Assembly: GCF_004519405.1 (NCBI RefSeq)
Contig: NZ_SGWI01000002.1
Coordinates: 1 to 64,000, forward strand
From: Pseudomonas sp. BCA17
GTDB lineage: Bacteria; Pseudomonadota; Gammaproteobacteria; Pseudomonadales; Pseudomonadaceae
Length of the DNA stretch: 64,000 nucleotides
Direction: 5' to 3'
The notes beneath the pieces are model-generated. The model made no database searches. It was not told the DNA's origin and worked only from the letters and a program-made list of their open reading frames with translations. Positions within the stretch are counted from its first letter, which is position 1. Each line of letters starts with the position of its first letter. Shown here piece by piece: positions 17,626 to 26,204 of the stretch. Both the position numbers and the translations under genes were made by a program.

Positions 17626-17869
17626 GGGTCCGTCTCTTTATTGTTATAGGAGCTGCGATGTCCGATGCATCCTGCTCAGGTACCTGCAACATAGTCAGGC
17701 TGGCCCTGGTTGTCTGTAATGATTCGTAAAGCTGATAGGGCATGATTTCGCCCGTGGCCATGGGACTTTGCCTACACAAAATATAAATGCGCCCCCTCTT
17801 CCCAACGGCTACGGCACGGATAGAATGGCGAGCCTTCCCCGAAACACCCTACTTCTACTTTTCTAATCG

Positions 17870-18244
17870 ATGACGCCCATGTCCGAAGCCAGTCCGTGTC
17901 TGAATTGCGGTGCCTGCTGTTCATACTTTCGTGTGTCTTTCTTCTGGGGTGAGTGCGCCTCATCGGGGGGTACGGTCCCCGACGATTTGGTCGTACAGAT
18001 CAACCCCACCCGCGTGGCGATGATCGGCACAGACCAGAAACCCGCACGCTGCTGCAGCCTCGAGGGTGAAGTGGGTAAAGAGACCCGTTGTACGATTTAT
18101 GAACAACGGTCGAGCCCGTGCCGCGAGTTCGACGCATCGTGGAGCCAGGGTGAACACAATGTCGATTGCGACGCTGCCCGTGCGGCGTTCGGCCTGGCCC
18201 CACTGGAAGCACCTGTCGAGCAGGCGCTGCCCCTCAGCGCTTAG
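17870..18244 (+). CDS. YkgJ-family cysteine-cluster protein
   Basis: A 124-residue cytoplasmic protein with the CxxCxxCC cluster CLNCGACCSYF near residue 10 and further cysteines at CCSLEGE, RCTIYEQRSSPCREF and DCDAARAAF. This matches the YkgJ-type zinc/iron-chelating family (formerly UPF0153), whose function is unknown. Start could be the ATG at 17870 or the one three codons later. The 244-bp gap upstream shows nothing notable, and the next gene is separated by 123 bp. Confidence 0.85.
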   Translation: MTPMSEASPCLNCGACCSYFRVSFFWGECASSGGTVPDDLVVQINPTRVAMIGTDQKPARCCSLEGEVGKETRCTIYEQRSSPCREFDASWSQGEHNVDCDAARAAFGLAPLEAPVEQALPLSA

Positions 18245-18367
18245 CATCAAACGCTATGGGTCAGATGCCAAAAAAATCAGAATCAAAGTGCCATTATCCA
18301 TGGTGAATCCCTCGAAGCTTCTATACTCGCTTTCATAGGTCATCGCCTCAGGCTGTGACGTGACTCT

Positions 18368-20647
18368 ATGACGGGACATGCTATGGAATGGCTTGGGTTG
18401 CATTTCTTTACCGACCTTCCGGAAAAAGGGCATTTATTACTCAATTGCAGTCATAACCCCTTTCTGGTGCTGTTGGCTTACCTGGTCGCTTGCGCGGCCG
18501 GGTTCGGCACGCTGGATATGGCCGAGCGGGTCGGGCATGTGGAAGACCCCACCGCCCGGCGGCATTGGCGCTGGCTGGGTGCCGGGTGCCTGGCGGGCGG
18601 AATCTGGTCGACCCACTTCATCAGCATGCTGGCTTTCCAGGCCCCAATCACTATTCATTACGATCTGATTCTGACGTTCGCCTCGTTGGCGATCGCCTTG
18701 ATCGCTTCGCTATTCGCCATGCAAACCCTCAGTCACCCGCACCTGCGGTTCCATCAATACTTGCTGGCGTCGGCCTGGATGGGGCTCGGCATCGCCCTGA
18801 TGCATTATGTCGGTATGTCAGCCATGCGCTCCCAAGCCCTGGTGTACTTCGAATCGGGGTTGTTCATAGCGTCGGTGGCTATCGCCATTGGCGCCAGCCT
18901 GGCCGCGTTGTTGTTGTCCAACTACCTGCGCAACGGCGCCGGCATGTTTCATCAATTGCTCAAGTACGCCGCCAGCCTGACGCTGGGCGCCGGCATTATC
19001 AGCATGCACTTCACCGGCATGGCCGCCATGCAGATGGTGATTCCCACTGGCGCTGATCTGTCGTCTCCGCTGGACAACAACCCCATTCAACTTGGCCTGT
19101 CGGTGGCGGTGATCACGCTGCTGGTCATCGGCAGCAGCATCAGCGCCGCCTTGGCGGACAAAAAACTGCAGCACAAGGAGCGCGACCTGCGCCGGGTCAA
19201 CGCACTGCTCAGTGAACTCGACCAGGCGCGTGCGTCGCTGCAACAAGTCGCCCATTTCGACGCGCTGACCAGCCTGCTCAACCGCCGGGGGTTCAACCAG
19301 CTCTTCGCGGAGAAAGTCGCGGAAAAAACCGCAACCAAAGGCATGATGGCGGTGATCTTTCTGGATATCGACCACTTCAAGCGGATCAACGATAGCCTGG
19401 GGCACGATGCCGGCGACCAGCTGCTCAGCGTGTTGGCCGGGCATATCAAGGGCTCGGTGCGCAGTCATGAAGATGTGGTGGCGCGCTTTGGTGGCGATGA
19501 GTTCTGCATCCTGATCAACATCCACCACCGCGATGAAGCGCGCCACATGGCCCAGCGCATCATGCAAAAGATGAAAGACCCGATCGAACTGGCCGGGCGA
19601 CGCATGGTAATGACCACCAGCATCGGCATCAGCGTGTTCCCCGATGATGGCCTGACCTGCGAAGAGCTGTTGAAAACCGCCGACCTGGCGCTGTACCAAT
19701 CCAAGGATAGCGGGCGCAATAACCTGAGTTTCTTCAGTTCCAACCTGAAAACCCGCGCTTTCCTTGAGTTGCAATTGGAAGAGGAACTACGCACGGCCTT
19801 GCGTGCGCGCAACCAATTGGTGCTGTTCTACCAGCCGATCTTCGACATGAAGCTCGGCAAGGTCACTCGCCTGGAAGCCTTGGTGCGCTGGCAGCATCCG
19901 CAACACGGGCTGCTGGCGCCGGACCGTTTTATCGGCATCGCCGAAAGCAATGGGCTGATTGCCGAACTGGATCACTGGGTGCTGCGCCAGGCATGTCACG
20001 ACCTGAGTTTGTTGTCCGACCGTGGCTACACCGGGCTGACCATGGCCGTGAACTGCTCAGCCTTGAATCTGGCCCGTGATGAATTGGCGGATGAGATCGA
20101 AGACGCCCTGCGCTTTGCCGGGATTGCCGCCAACCGCCTGGAGCTGGAGGTTACTGAAAATGCGTTGATGGGCAATATCAGCAGCACCCTGGCGCTGTTG
20201 CGGCAGATTCGAGCACTGGGTGTCTCCCTGTCCATCGATGACTTCGGCACGGGCTACTCATCCCTGGCCTACCTCAAGCGCCTGCCGTTGAACACCTTGA
20301 AGATCGACCGTTCGTTCATCCAGGACATTCCCAAATCCACCGCCGATATCGAGATCGTCCAGGTGATTATCGGCATGGCCCACACCTTGCACCTGCAGGT
20401 GGTTACCGAAGGCGTGGAAACCCAGGCGCAATTCGAACTGCTGCTCAAGCATGGCTGTGATTTCGTGCAAGGCTACCTGCTCAGCCCGGCGGTGCCTGCC
20501 AGTGACATCATCGGTGTGATGCAGGGCATCCAGATGCGCAACCCGCTCCACTCGCTTAGCGCGGAAGGTAACAAGGAGGCCCCCCCATCGAAAGAGCCCG
20601 CCCCGGGACGTACCGGCTCGACCTCTATCGTGAGGCCAATTCGCTGA
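18368..20647 (+). CDS. mucR: MHYT-GGDEF-EAL c-di-GMP enzyme, MucR-like
   Basis: Inner-membrane protein of 759 residues. An MHYT sensor domain of about seven helices spans residues 30-265, with the three motif copies THFISML (~82), MHYVGM (145) and MHFTGM (213), proposed to bind a metal such as copper. A GGDEF domain follows, with an intact RFGGDEF at 373-379, then an EAL domain with RLEALVRW at 501-508. The usual RxxD inhibitory site before GGDEF reads SHED, so product inhibition is probably lost. Domain order and size match MucR, which supplies c-di-GMP for alginate synthesis in P. aeruginosa. The start could also be the ATG at 18383. Confidence 0.88.
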   Translation: MTGHAMEWLGLHFFTDLPEKGHLLLNCSHNPFLVLLAYLVACAAGFGTLDMAERVGHVEDPTARRHWRWLGAGCLAGGIWSTHFISMLAFQAPITIHYDLILTFASLAIALIASLFAMQTLSHPHLRFHQYLLASAWMGLGIALMHYVGMSAMRSQALVYFESGLFIASVAIAIGASLAALLLSNYLRNGAGMFHQLLKYAASLTLGAGIISMHFTGMAAMQMVIPTGADLSSPLDNNPIQLGLSVAVITLLVIGSSISAALADKKLQHKERDLRRVNALLSELDQARASLQQVAHFDALTSLLNRRGFNQLFAEKVAEKTATKGMMAVIFLDIDHFKRINDSLGHDAGDQLLSVLAGHIKGSVRSHEDVVARFGGDEFCILINIHHRDEARHMAQRIMQKMKDPIELAGRRMVMTTSIGISVFPDDGLTCEELLKTADLALYQSKDSGRNNLSFFSSNLKTRAFLELQLEEELRTALRARNQLVLFYQPIFDMKLGKVTRLEALVRWQHPQHGLLAPDRFIGIAESNGLIAELDHWVLRQACHDLSLLSDRGYTGLTMAVNCSALNLARDELADEIEDALRFAGIAANRLELEVTENALMGNISSTLALLRQIRALGVSLSIDDFGTGYSSLAYLKRLPLNTLKIDRSFIQDIPKSTADIEIVQVIIGMAHTLHLQVVTEGVETQAQFELLLKHGCDFVQGYLLSPAVPASDIIGVMQGIQMRNPLHSLSAEGNKEAPPSKEPAPGRTGSTSIVRPIR

Positions 20648-20850
20648 CGCCGACTATTTGGCATTTCGCCATCATTTGGTTAAAGAACGCCGACGAACGG
20701 CCGATTCATCAGAGTCCGGCCGGAATTCCCCTGTAAACACTTGGGCTCAACCTAGCCGCCCCGGACTCAGACGCACTGTAAAGTCGCGAACTCTCATTCC
20801 GTGATGGCTCCTCGATTTTTGCGGCCATCCGTCCAGGTACATGGCGCCCA

Positions 20851-23046
20851 ATGACTTCCAAAAACAGCTCCGCCACCGTAATCCCCGACGTGTTGCCTAC
20901 AGAGCCTGCGGAAAAGCCCGCCGGTTCCAAACCTGTGAACAGCGCCCGCCCGCTGGCCACCCAACAGTACTTGTACTTCACCGAGACCAATACCGATCGC
21001 ATCCTCGACAACCTCGACGGCCTGCGCGACATGGTGTTCCCACGCCCGCCCCAGCAGGAAGGTGACGGTGCCCCGGGCCATGAGCAGGAATTCCCGTCGG
21101 CGTGCCTGATCGGCCTGGGCCGCTGCGGCTCGAACATTGCCTTGGACGTGGCGGAGTTGGTGTACAACGCGCGCAAGTTTTACTTGAACGAATTCAGTGC
21201 CGAGGATAAGCCTCAATTCAAAAAGAGCCCTGTAGACAAGGGTTACAGCCCAACCCAATGGATTCGCAACAACCTGCGCCTGGGCGGCGGCAAGACCACC
21301 AAGCCGGTCTTCCTGGTGGAACCCTTGGTGATGCTGGGCGACCTGGACAAAGACATTGCCGGGCGCATCCGTTTCTCGCGCAAAGGTGAGAAAAGCGGCT
21401 TTTTGCGCGACTACAGCAAGATGAAAATCATGGACCTGTCGGAAGTCCATGCCGGTGGCGCCGGTAACGCGCCGATCCTGGGCCAGTACCTGGCCAAGAT
21501 CATCCTCAACAAAGACACCCAGCGTTTCTCCAGCCCCGACTGGAAGATGATTCACTCGTACCTGATCGACTCCTGCGGCATCAAGGCCAACCAGTCGCGC
21601 CTGTACTTCTCGATCTTCAGTGCCGGCGGTGGCACCGGCTCGGGCATGGCTTCAGAGTTCGGCCTGGCCCAGCAACACTCGTACATGAACAAGACGTTCG
21701 ACACCAAGCCCGCCGACGAACACGACAGCAAGAGCGGCCATGCGTTTGTGTTCGAGCCGATCTTCACCAGTGGCATCTGTGTGCTGCCGAATATCTCCGA
21801 CCACCGCAGCGAAATGTCCGAAGCCCTGCACATCAACGCCGGCCGGCTGCTGTGCAAGTATCTGTCAGAAGAGTGGGATTTCTCGTACAACTTCGCCAAT
21901 GAAGACAGCAGCGAAGCCAGTGTGAAAGGTCGCATCCGCCCATGGAACGCAATGATGCTGATCTCCAACGACATCATGCGTTACGCCGAAGAGAGCGATG
22001 ACGGCAATATCCAGAACATTGATGTCAATGCCATGGAAAAACATGCCAACCAGTACATTTCCCAACAGATCTTCAACATTCTCACCGCCCAGGCGGTGAC
22101 CACCGACTACGACCAGAACTACTTCCGGCGCGCCGGGATCGACATCGGCGAGACCATTCGCCTGGATGCCAACGACCTGTTCATGAGCCTGGCCGGCCCG
22201 GTGGCGATTGCCTACGCCGAATCCGTGGTGCCGGAAACCCCGGTACCATCGAACGACAAGTTCAAGGTGTTCGACAAAGAGCCGCAGCGCCTGAACATCG
22301 ATGACCTGTTTTTCCGCTCCATCGACCTGCCGCACTTCAACAAGGTCACCCAGGCCATCGAAGGCATCAGCCTGCTGCCGATTGAGTCCAAGCGTTATCG
22401 GGCGTCGCTTGAGCAATACAAGAATTCCGGCTATGACGCGGCGGCGCTACATGACCTGCACTTCTTCAAGAACTGCTCGTCGGTAGTCTCCATCGTATCG
22501 CTGCCCAAGGATTACAAGCTGTCCTACATGGACCTGAACCGGCTCAAGACCCATCTCAACAGCCTGTTTCCCAACACCACGCTCAAGCGCTATGCGTTGG
22601 TGATCGGCGCATCGGCCAACCTGTCGCTGACCACACTGATCGCCAAGAGCCCGTGCCTTTCGGATGACTTCCTGACGCTGATCGTCGCCTTTATCAAGCG
22701 CTGCTTTGCGCGTAATCCTTACCGCTTCGATGACACGCTGGACAATTCGATCCTGGACTTCATCATCCACGAGGACTTCGACGAAGACCGCATCGATGAG
22801 TTGCTCAATGAGTTCGAGAACCCAGCGAAAATCCTCGATACCAACTGGTATGCGATCAAGCCGATGTATGAGAAGAAATACCGCGAGTTGATCAACGACA
22901 AGGAAAAGTTCGTGTCGATCAACGACATTCGCCTGTCACGGGATTGCGTGAAAAAGGCAATCAAATATCTGCGTGAGATTTATCGTCACCGGATTGGCAA
23001 GACCAAGGTTATTTCGTTGAATAATCATACCGGCAAGACGGCTTAG
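20851..23046 (+). CDS. Divergent tubulin/FtsZ-like GTPase, standalone
   Basis: A 731-residue cytoplasmic protein that carries the tubulin/FtsZ fingerprints in order: T1 loop GLGRCGSN (88-95), T3-like GGAGNAP (202-208), the tubulin signature GGGTGSG in FSAGGGTGSGMASEFG (T4, 259-265), T6-like WNAMMLISNDIM (SND at 372-374), and a T7-like LDANDLF (438-444), which keeps the two aspartates used in FtsZ (NxDxxD) to drive GTP hydrolysis in the next subunit. A further 290 residues with no known domain follow, rich in Asp, Lys and aromatic residues. There is no signal peptide, membrane segment or FtsA/ZipA-binding tail. It is much longer than FtsZ (~390). It probably belongs with the Tubulin_2/FtsZ-like proteins. 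Role unknown. It lies 203 bp behind mucR on the same strand. Confidence 0.8.
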   Translation: MTSKNSSATVIPDVLPTEPAEKPAGSKPVNSARPLATQQYLYFTETNTDRILDNLDGLRDMVFPRPPQQEGDGAPGHEQEFPSACLIGLGRCGSNIALDVAELVYNARKFYLNEFSAEDKPQFKKSPVDKGYSPTQWIRNNLRLGGGKTTKPVFLVEPLVMLGDLDKDIAGRIRFSRKGEKSGFLRDYSKMKIMDLSEVHAGGAGNAPILGQYLAKIILNKDTQRFSSPDWKMIHSYLIDSCGIKANQSRLYFSIFSAGGGTGSGMASEFGLAQQHSYMNKTFDTKPADEHDSKSGHAFVFEPIFTSGICVLPNISDHRSEMSEALHINAGRLLCKYLSEEWDFSYNFANEDSSEASVKGRIRPWNAMMLISNDIMRYAEESDDGNIQNIDVNAMEKHANQYISQQIFNILTAQAVTTDYDQNYFRRAGIDIGETIRLDANDLFMSLAGPVAIAYAESVVPETPVPSNDKFKVFDKEPQRLNIDDLFFRSIDLPHFNKVTQAIEGISLLPIESKRYRASLEQYKNSGYDAAALHDLHFFKNCSSVVSIVSLPKDYKLSYMDLNRLKTHLNSLFPNTTLKRYALVIGASANLSLTTLIAKSPCLSDDFLTLIVAFIKRCFARNPYRFDDTLDNSILDFIIHEDFDEDRIDELLNEFENPAKILDTNWYAIKPMYEKKYRELINDKEKFVSINDIRLSRDCVKKAIKYLREIYRHRIGKTKVISLNNHTGKTA

Positions 23047-23052
23047 GCTTTT

Positions 23053-23080
23053 GTGGTGAGGGAGATTGCTCCCTCACCAC
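23053..23080. terminator. Hairpin after the tubulin-like gene
   Basis: A perfect 12-bp stem, gtggtgagggag/ctccctcaccac, with loop attg, begins six bases after the stop codon. There is no clear T-run, so it may be a REP-type mRNA-stabilising hairpin as much as a terminator. The rest of the gap to 23267 shows nothing else. Confidence 0.6.
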
Positions 23081-23267
23081 GATGATTTGCTCATCTTCTG
23101 AAACAATTCGCCCGGCACTCAGCCAGCGTCAAAACTGTTCCCGTGACGTTTACGTCACCCTCACCTGTGACCTTTCTCCACGGCAAGATGCCATCACCGT
23201 GTCAGCGGTTACTCGGCTACACACTTCACCCATGAAAAAACGCGCACCTTTTTCGTGCAGACTTTTC

Positions 23268-23570
23268 TTACGCCGCCCTTTCCTGGATCAGAATCCACGG
23301 CGAAACCACCACTGCCCACAAGCCCGGATCACGCGCGACCAGGTCCAATGCCCGCGTCGCAGACACTTCGCCCAGGCTCCCCGCAGCCAGCCAATCAGCG
23401 ACTTTCTCGCGGTTATCCTCGGCCATTGCCTCGGCTGCCTCGATCAAATCCAGGCCTGCATCGACCCACAATAGGGCACCCTTGGCAAAGAACGGCTCAA
23501 GCTCCTTCCAGGAAATTTCGGCGGTTTCACCGAGCAGCTTGGCATAGAGGGTGCTAGGTTCTTGCGTCAT
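23268..23570 (-). CDS. DUF2288-family protein
   Basis: A 100-residue cytoplasmic protein of the uncharacterised DUF2288 family, recognised from its length and the sequence LYAKLLGETAEISWKELEPF near the N-terminus and DPGLWAVVVSPWILIQER at the C-terminus. The ATG at 23570 is chosen since the 31 codons upstream of it are not family sequence. It is convergent with the tubulin-like gene and divergent from braC. Function unknown. Confidence 0.75.
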   Translation of the reverse strand: MTQEPSTLYAKLLGETAEISWKELEPFFAKGALLWVDAGLDLIEAAEAMAEDNREKVADWLAAGSLGEVSATRALDLVARDPGLWAVVVSPWILIQERAA

Positions 23571-23924
23571 GGGAATCCACCTGAAGAAAAAATCGGCGCA
23601 ATCATAACGTCGTGCCTTTCGTATAAAAAGCCAGGTAGAAAAACCCAGTTGCAAATGAGGCATCGATAGAAAATGTCAGGAAAGCCAAGGATTGCCCGGA
23701 ACTCTGGCATCACCGCGCCGCAATTCTGTCTTTTTCTTTCATTTAAGCGACACGCTCGAGCTTTGCCCCCAGCAGCCAGCTTTTCAAGCGATCAACCGGC
23801 GCTCTACACTGTACCGGTACAGTTGCCAGGGCACTGCCGGGGGATATTCGAGATATCCGATCCGGTTCTGCAGCTCACAAGGCCGCTAGAACTATAAAAA
23901 ATACAACAGTAAGAGTGGAGCACT
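23571..23924 (+). other. Intergenic region upstream of braC
   Basis: No gene is supported here. The main feature is a perfect 16-bp palindrome at 23808-23823 (listed separately). The last 40 bases are AT-rich before the braC ribosome site GAGTGGAG. One open frame of about 74 codons (23673-23897) has no family resemblance. Confidence 0.5.
23808..23823. promoter_or_regulatory. 16-bp perfect palindrome in braC upstream region
   Basis: ACTGTACCGGTACAGT is a perfect inverted repeat, 101 bp before the braC ATG. It has the size and symmetry of a dimer-binding operator. The spacing CTGT-N6-ACAG is two bases too short for LexA (CTGT-N8-ACAG). The regulator is unknown. Confidence 0.6.
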
Positions 23925-25052
23925 ATGAATAAGGCTACTAAGCAGATTTCCAAACTGTTTGCCGCTATGGTCCTGGCTGGGGTTGCCGGCCATTCGTTCG
24001 CAGCCGACACCATCAAGATCGGCATCGCAGGGCCCAAGACCGGTCCGGTGACGCAATACGGCGACATGCAATTCATGGGTGCCAAGCAAGCCATCGCCGA
24101 CATCAACGCCAAGGGCGGCGTAGACGGCAAAATGCTTGAAGCCAAGGAATACGACGACGCTTGCGATCCTAAACAAGCTGTTGCCGTCGCCAACAAAGTG
24201 GTCAACGACGGCGTCAAGTTCGTGGTCGGCCACCTCTGCTCCAGCTCCACTCAACCAGCCTCCGACATCTATGAAGACGAAGGCGTGATCATGATTACCC
24301 CGGCTGCCACCAGCCCGGAAATCACCGCCCGTGGCTACAAGCTGATCTTCCGCACCATCGGCCTGGACAGCGCCCAAGGCCCGGCAGCCGGCAACTACAT
24401 CGCCGATCACGTGAAGCCGAAAATCGTCGCTGTACTGCACGACAAACAGCAGTACGGTGAAGGCATCGCCACCGCCGTTAAACAGACCCTCGAGAAAAAA
24501 GGCACCAAGGTTGCCGTCTTCGAAGGCCTGAACGCCGGCGACAAAGACTTCTCCTCGATCATCCAGAAGCTCAAGCAAGCCAACGTCGACTTCGTCTACT
24601 ACGGCGGCTACCACCCTGAGCTGGGCCTGATCCTGCGCCAAGCCAAGGAAAAAGGCCTGAACGCCAAGTTCATGGGCCCAGAGGGCGTCGGCAACGACTC
24701 CATCTCGCAAATCGCCCAGGACGCTTCCGAAGGCCTGCTGGTGACCCTGCCTAAATCCTTCGACACCGACCCGGCCAACAAAGCCATCGTTGAAGAGTTC
24801 GCCAAGAACAAGCAGGACCCAACCGGTCCGTTCGTGTTCCCAGCCTACTCGGCCATTGAAGTGATCGCCGGCGGTATTACCGCTGCGAAGAGCGAAGACA
24901 CCGCCAAAGTGGCAGCCGCCATCCACGCGGGCACCTTCAAGACCCCTACCGGCGACCTGAGCTTCGACGCCAAGGGCGACCTGAAGGACTTCAAATTCGT
25001 GGTCTACGAATGGCACTTCGGTAAACCAAAAACCGAAGTTTCCCCTCAGTAA
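23925..25052 (+). CDS. braC: Branched-chain amino acid binding protein
   Basis: Periplasmic substrate-binding protein for Leu/Ile/Val (and Ala/Thr in P. aeruginosa) that feeds the BraDEFG importer. The 375-residue precursor has a signal peptide ending GHSFAAD at about residue 26, and the mature part opens DTIKIGIAGPKTGPVTQYGD as in LivJ/BraC. Two Cys (CDPKQAV and VVGHLCSSS) form the conserved disulfide. Ribosome site GAGTGGAG. It is the first gene of the bra operon and is followed by a strong internal terminator. Confidence 0.95.
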   Translation: MNKATKQISKLFAAMVLAGVAGHSFAADTIKIGIAGPKTGPVTQYGDMQFMGAKQAIADINAKGGVDGKMLEAKEYDDACDPKQAVAVANKVVNDGVKFVVGHLCSSSTQPASDIYEDEGVIMITPAATSPEITARGYKLIFRTIGLDSAQGPAAGNYIADHVKPKIVAVLHDKQQYGEGIATAVKQTLEKKGTKVAVFEGLNAGDKDFSSIIQKLKQANVDFVYYGGYHPELGLILRQAKEKGLNAKFMGPEGVGNDSISQIAQDASEGLLVTLPKSFDTDPANKAIVEEFAKNKQDPTGPFVFPAYSAIEVIAGGITAAKSEDTAKVAAAIHAGTFKTPTGDLSFDAKGDLKDFKFVVYEWHFGKPKTEVSPQ

Positions 25053-25074
25053 GCCAGGCGTTACTGGTCCACAA

Positions 25075-25105
25075 GCCCACTGTGCAAGCAGTGGGCTTTG
25101 TTTTA
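25075..25105 (+). terminator. Terminator/attenuator between braC and braD
   Basis: Perfect 8-bp stem gcccactg/cagtgggc (25075-25096) followed by ctttgtttt. It lies 22 bases after the braC stop and before braDEFG. Partial read-through would give high BraC and lower permease levels. Confidence 0.85.
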
Positions 25106-25280
25106 CGAGGTTTATGGGCCTGACACCCGCGATCCGGGCGCTGGCTCACCTGAAAATCTTAAAACCGTCACCAGCGGTTCGCTGGCAAACGCTCTGTGCA
25201 AATGTGCTCAAAGAACACAGCACGGGGCCGGAACATGACTCCACCAGTGAAATGCGTATCGGGTTTTTAGGAGCGCTGTA

Positions 25281-26204
25281 ATGCCTGAGATCTATCATTT
25301 TTTCCAACAGCTGGTTAATGGCCTGACCATTGGCAGCACCTATGCCTTGATAGCCATTGGCTACACAATGGTTTACGGCATCATTGGAATGATCAACTTC
25401 GCCCATGGCGAGGTGTACATGATTGGTTCCTACGTGGCCTTTATCGCCCTTGCCGGGTTGGCCATGATGGGTATCCACTCCCTGCCGCTGTTGATGACCG
25501 CCGCGTTTATCGCGTCAATCGTTGTAACCAGTGCCTATGGCTACAGTATCGAGCGTGTTGCCTACCGTCCCTTGCGTGGCAGCAACCGCTTGATCCCACT
25601 GATTTCCGCCATCGGCATGTCGATTTTCCTGCAGAACACCGTATTGCTGTCCCAGGATTCCAAGGACAAATCCATCCCCAACCTGATCCCGGGGAGCATC
25701 TCCTTCGGCCCAGGTGGTGCGGAAGAAGTCTTGATTTCCTACATGCAGATCCTGGTCTTCATTGTCACCCTGGTGGCCATGCTGGGCCTGACCCTGTTCA
25801 TCTCCCGCTCCCGTCTGGGCCGCGCCTGCCGGGCCTGCGCCGAAGACATCAAGATGGCCAACCTGCTGGGCATCAACACCAACAACATCATCGCCCTGAC
25901 CTTCGTGATCGGCGCCGCATTGGCGGCTGTCGCGGCGGTACTGCTAAGCATGCAGTACGGCGTGATCAACCCCAACGCCGGCTTCCTGGTGGGGCTCAAA
26001 GCCTTTACCGCGGCGGTCTTGGGCGGCATCGGCAGTATCCCGGGCGCCATGCTCGGCGGGCTGGTGCTGGGTGTGGCCGAAGCCTTTGGCGCCGATATCT
26101 TCGGCGACCAGTACAAGGACGTCGTGGCGTTCGGCCTGTTGGTTCTGGTGCTGTTGTTCCGTCCGACCGGCATCCTGGGCCGTCCGGAGGTTGAGAAAGT
26201 ATGA
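25281..26204 (+). CDS. braD: Branched-chain amino acid permease BraD (LivH)
   Basis: Inner-membrane permease of the hydrophobic amino acid ABC importer, 307 residues with about eight helices. It opens with a [23 protein letters not shown]-type segment (residues 7-29) and contains [13 protein letters not shown] and the ABC-contact loop [20 protein letters not shown] (EAA-like). A 228-bp gap with the braC terminator precedes it. The stop overlaps the braE start (ATGA). Confidence 0.95.
   Translation: MPEIYHFFQQLVNGLTIGSTYALIAIGYTMVYGIIGMINFAHGEVYMIGSYVAFIALAGLAMMGIHSLPLLMTAAFIASIVVTSAYGYSIERVAYRPLRGSNRLIPLISAIGMSIFLQNTVLLSQDSKDKSIPNLIPGSISFGPGGAEEVLISYMQILVFIVTLVAMLGLTLFISRSRLGRACRACAEDIKMANLLGINTNNIIALTFVIGAALAAVAAVLLSMQYGVINPNAGFLVGLKAFTAAVLGGIGSIPGAMLGGLVLGVAEAFGADIFGDQYKDVVAFGLLVLVLLFRPTGILGRPEVEKV

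Noticed and set aside
23808-23823. LexA (SOS) box
   Set aside because: CTGT and ACAG are 6 bases apart; LexA of gamma-proteobacteria needs 8.
23673-23897. 74-codon frame upstream of braC
   Set aside because: Unlike any family, no ribosome site, and it overlaps the palindrome and promoter region.
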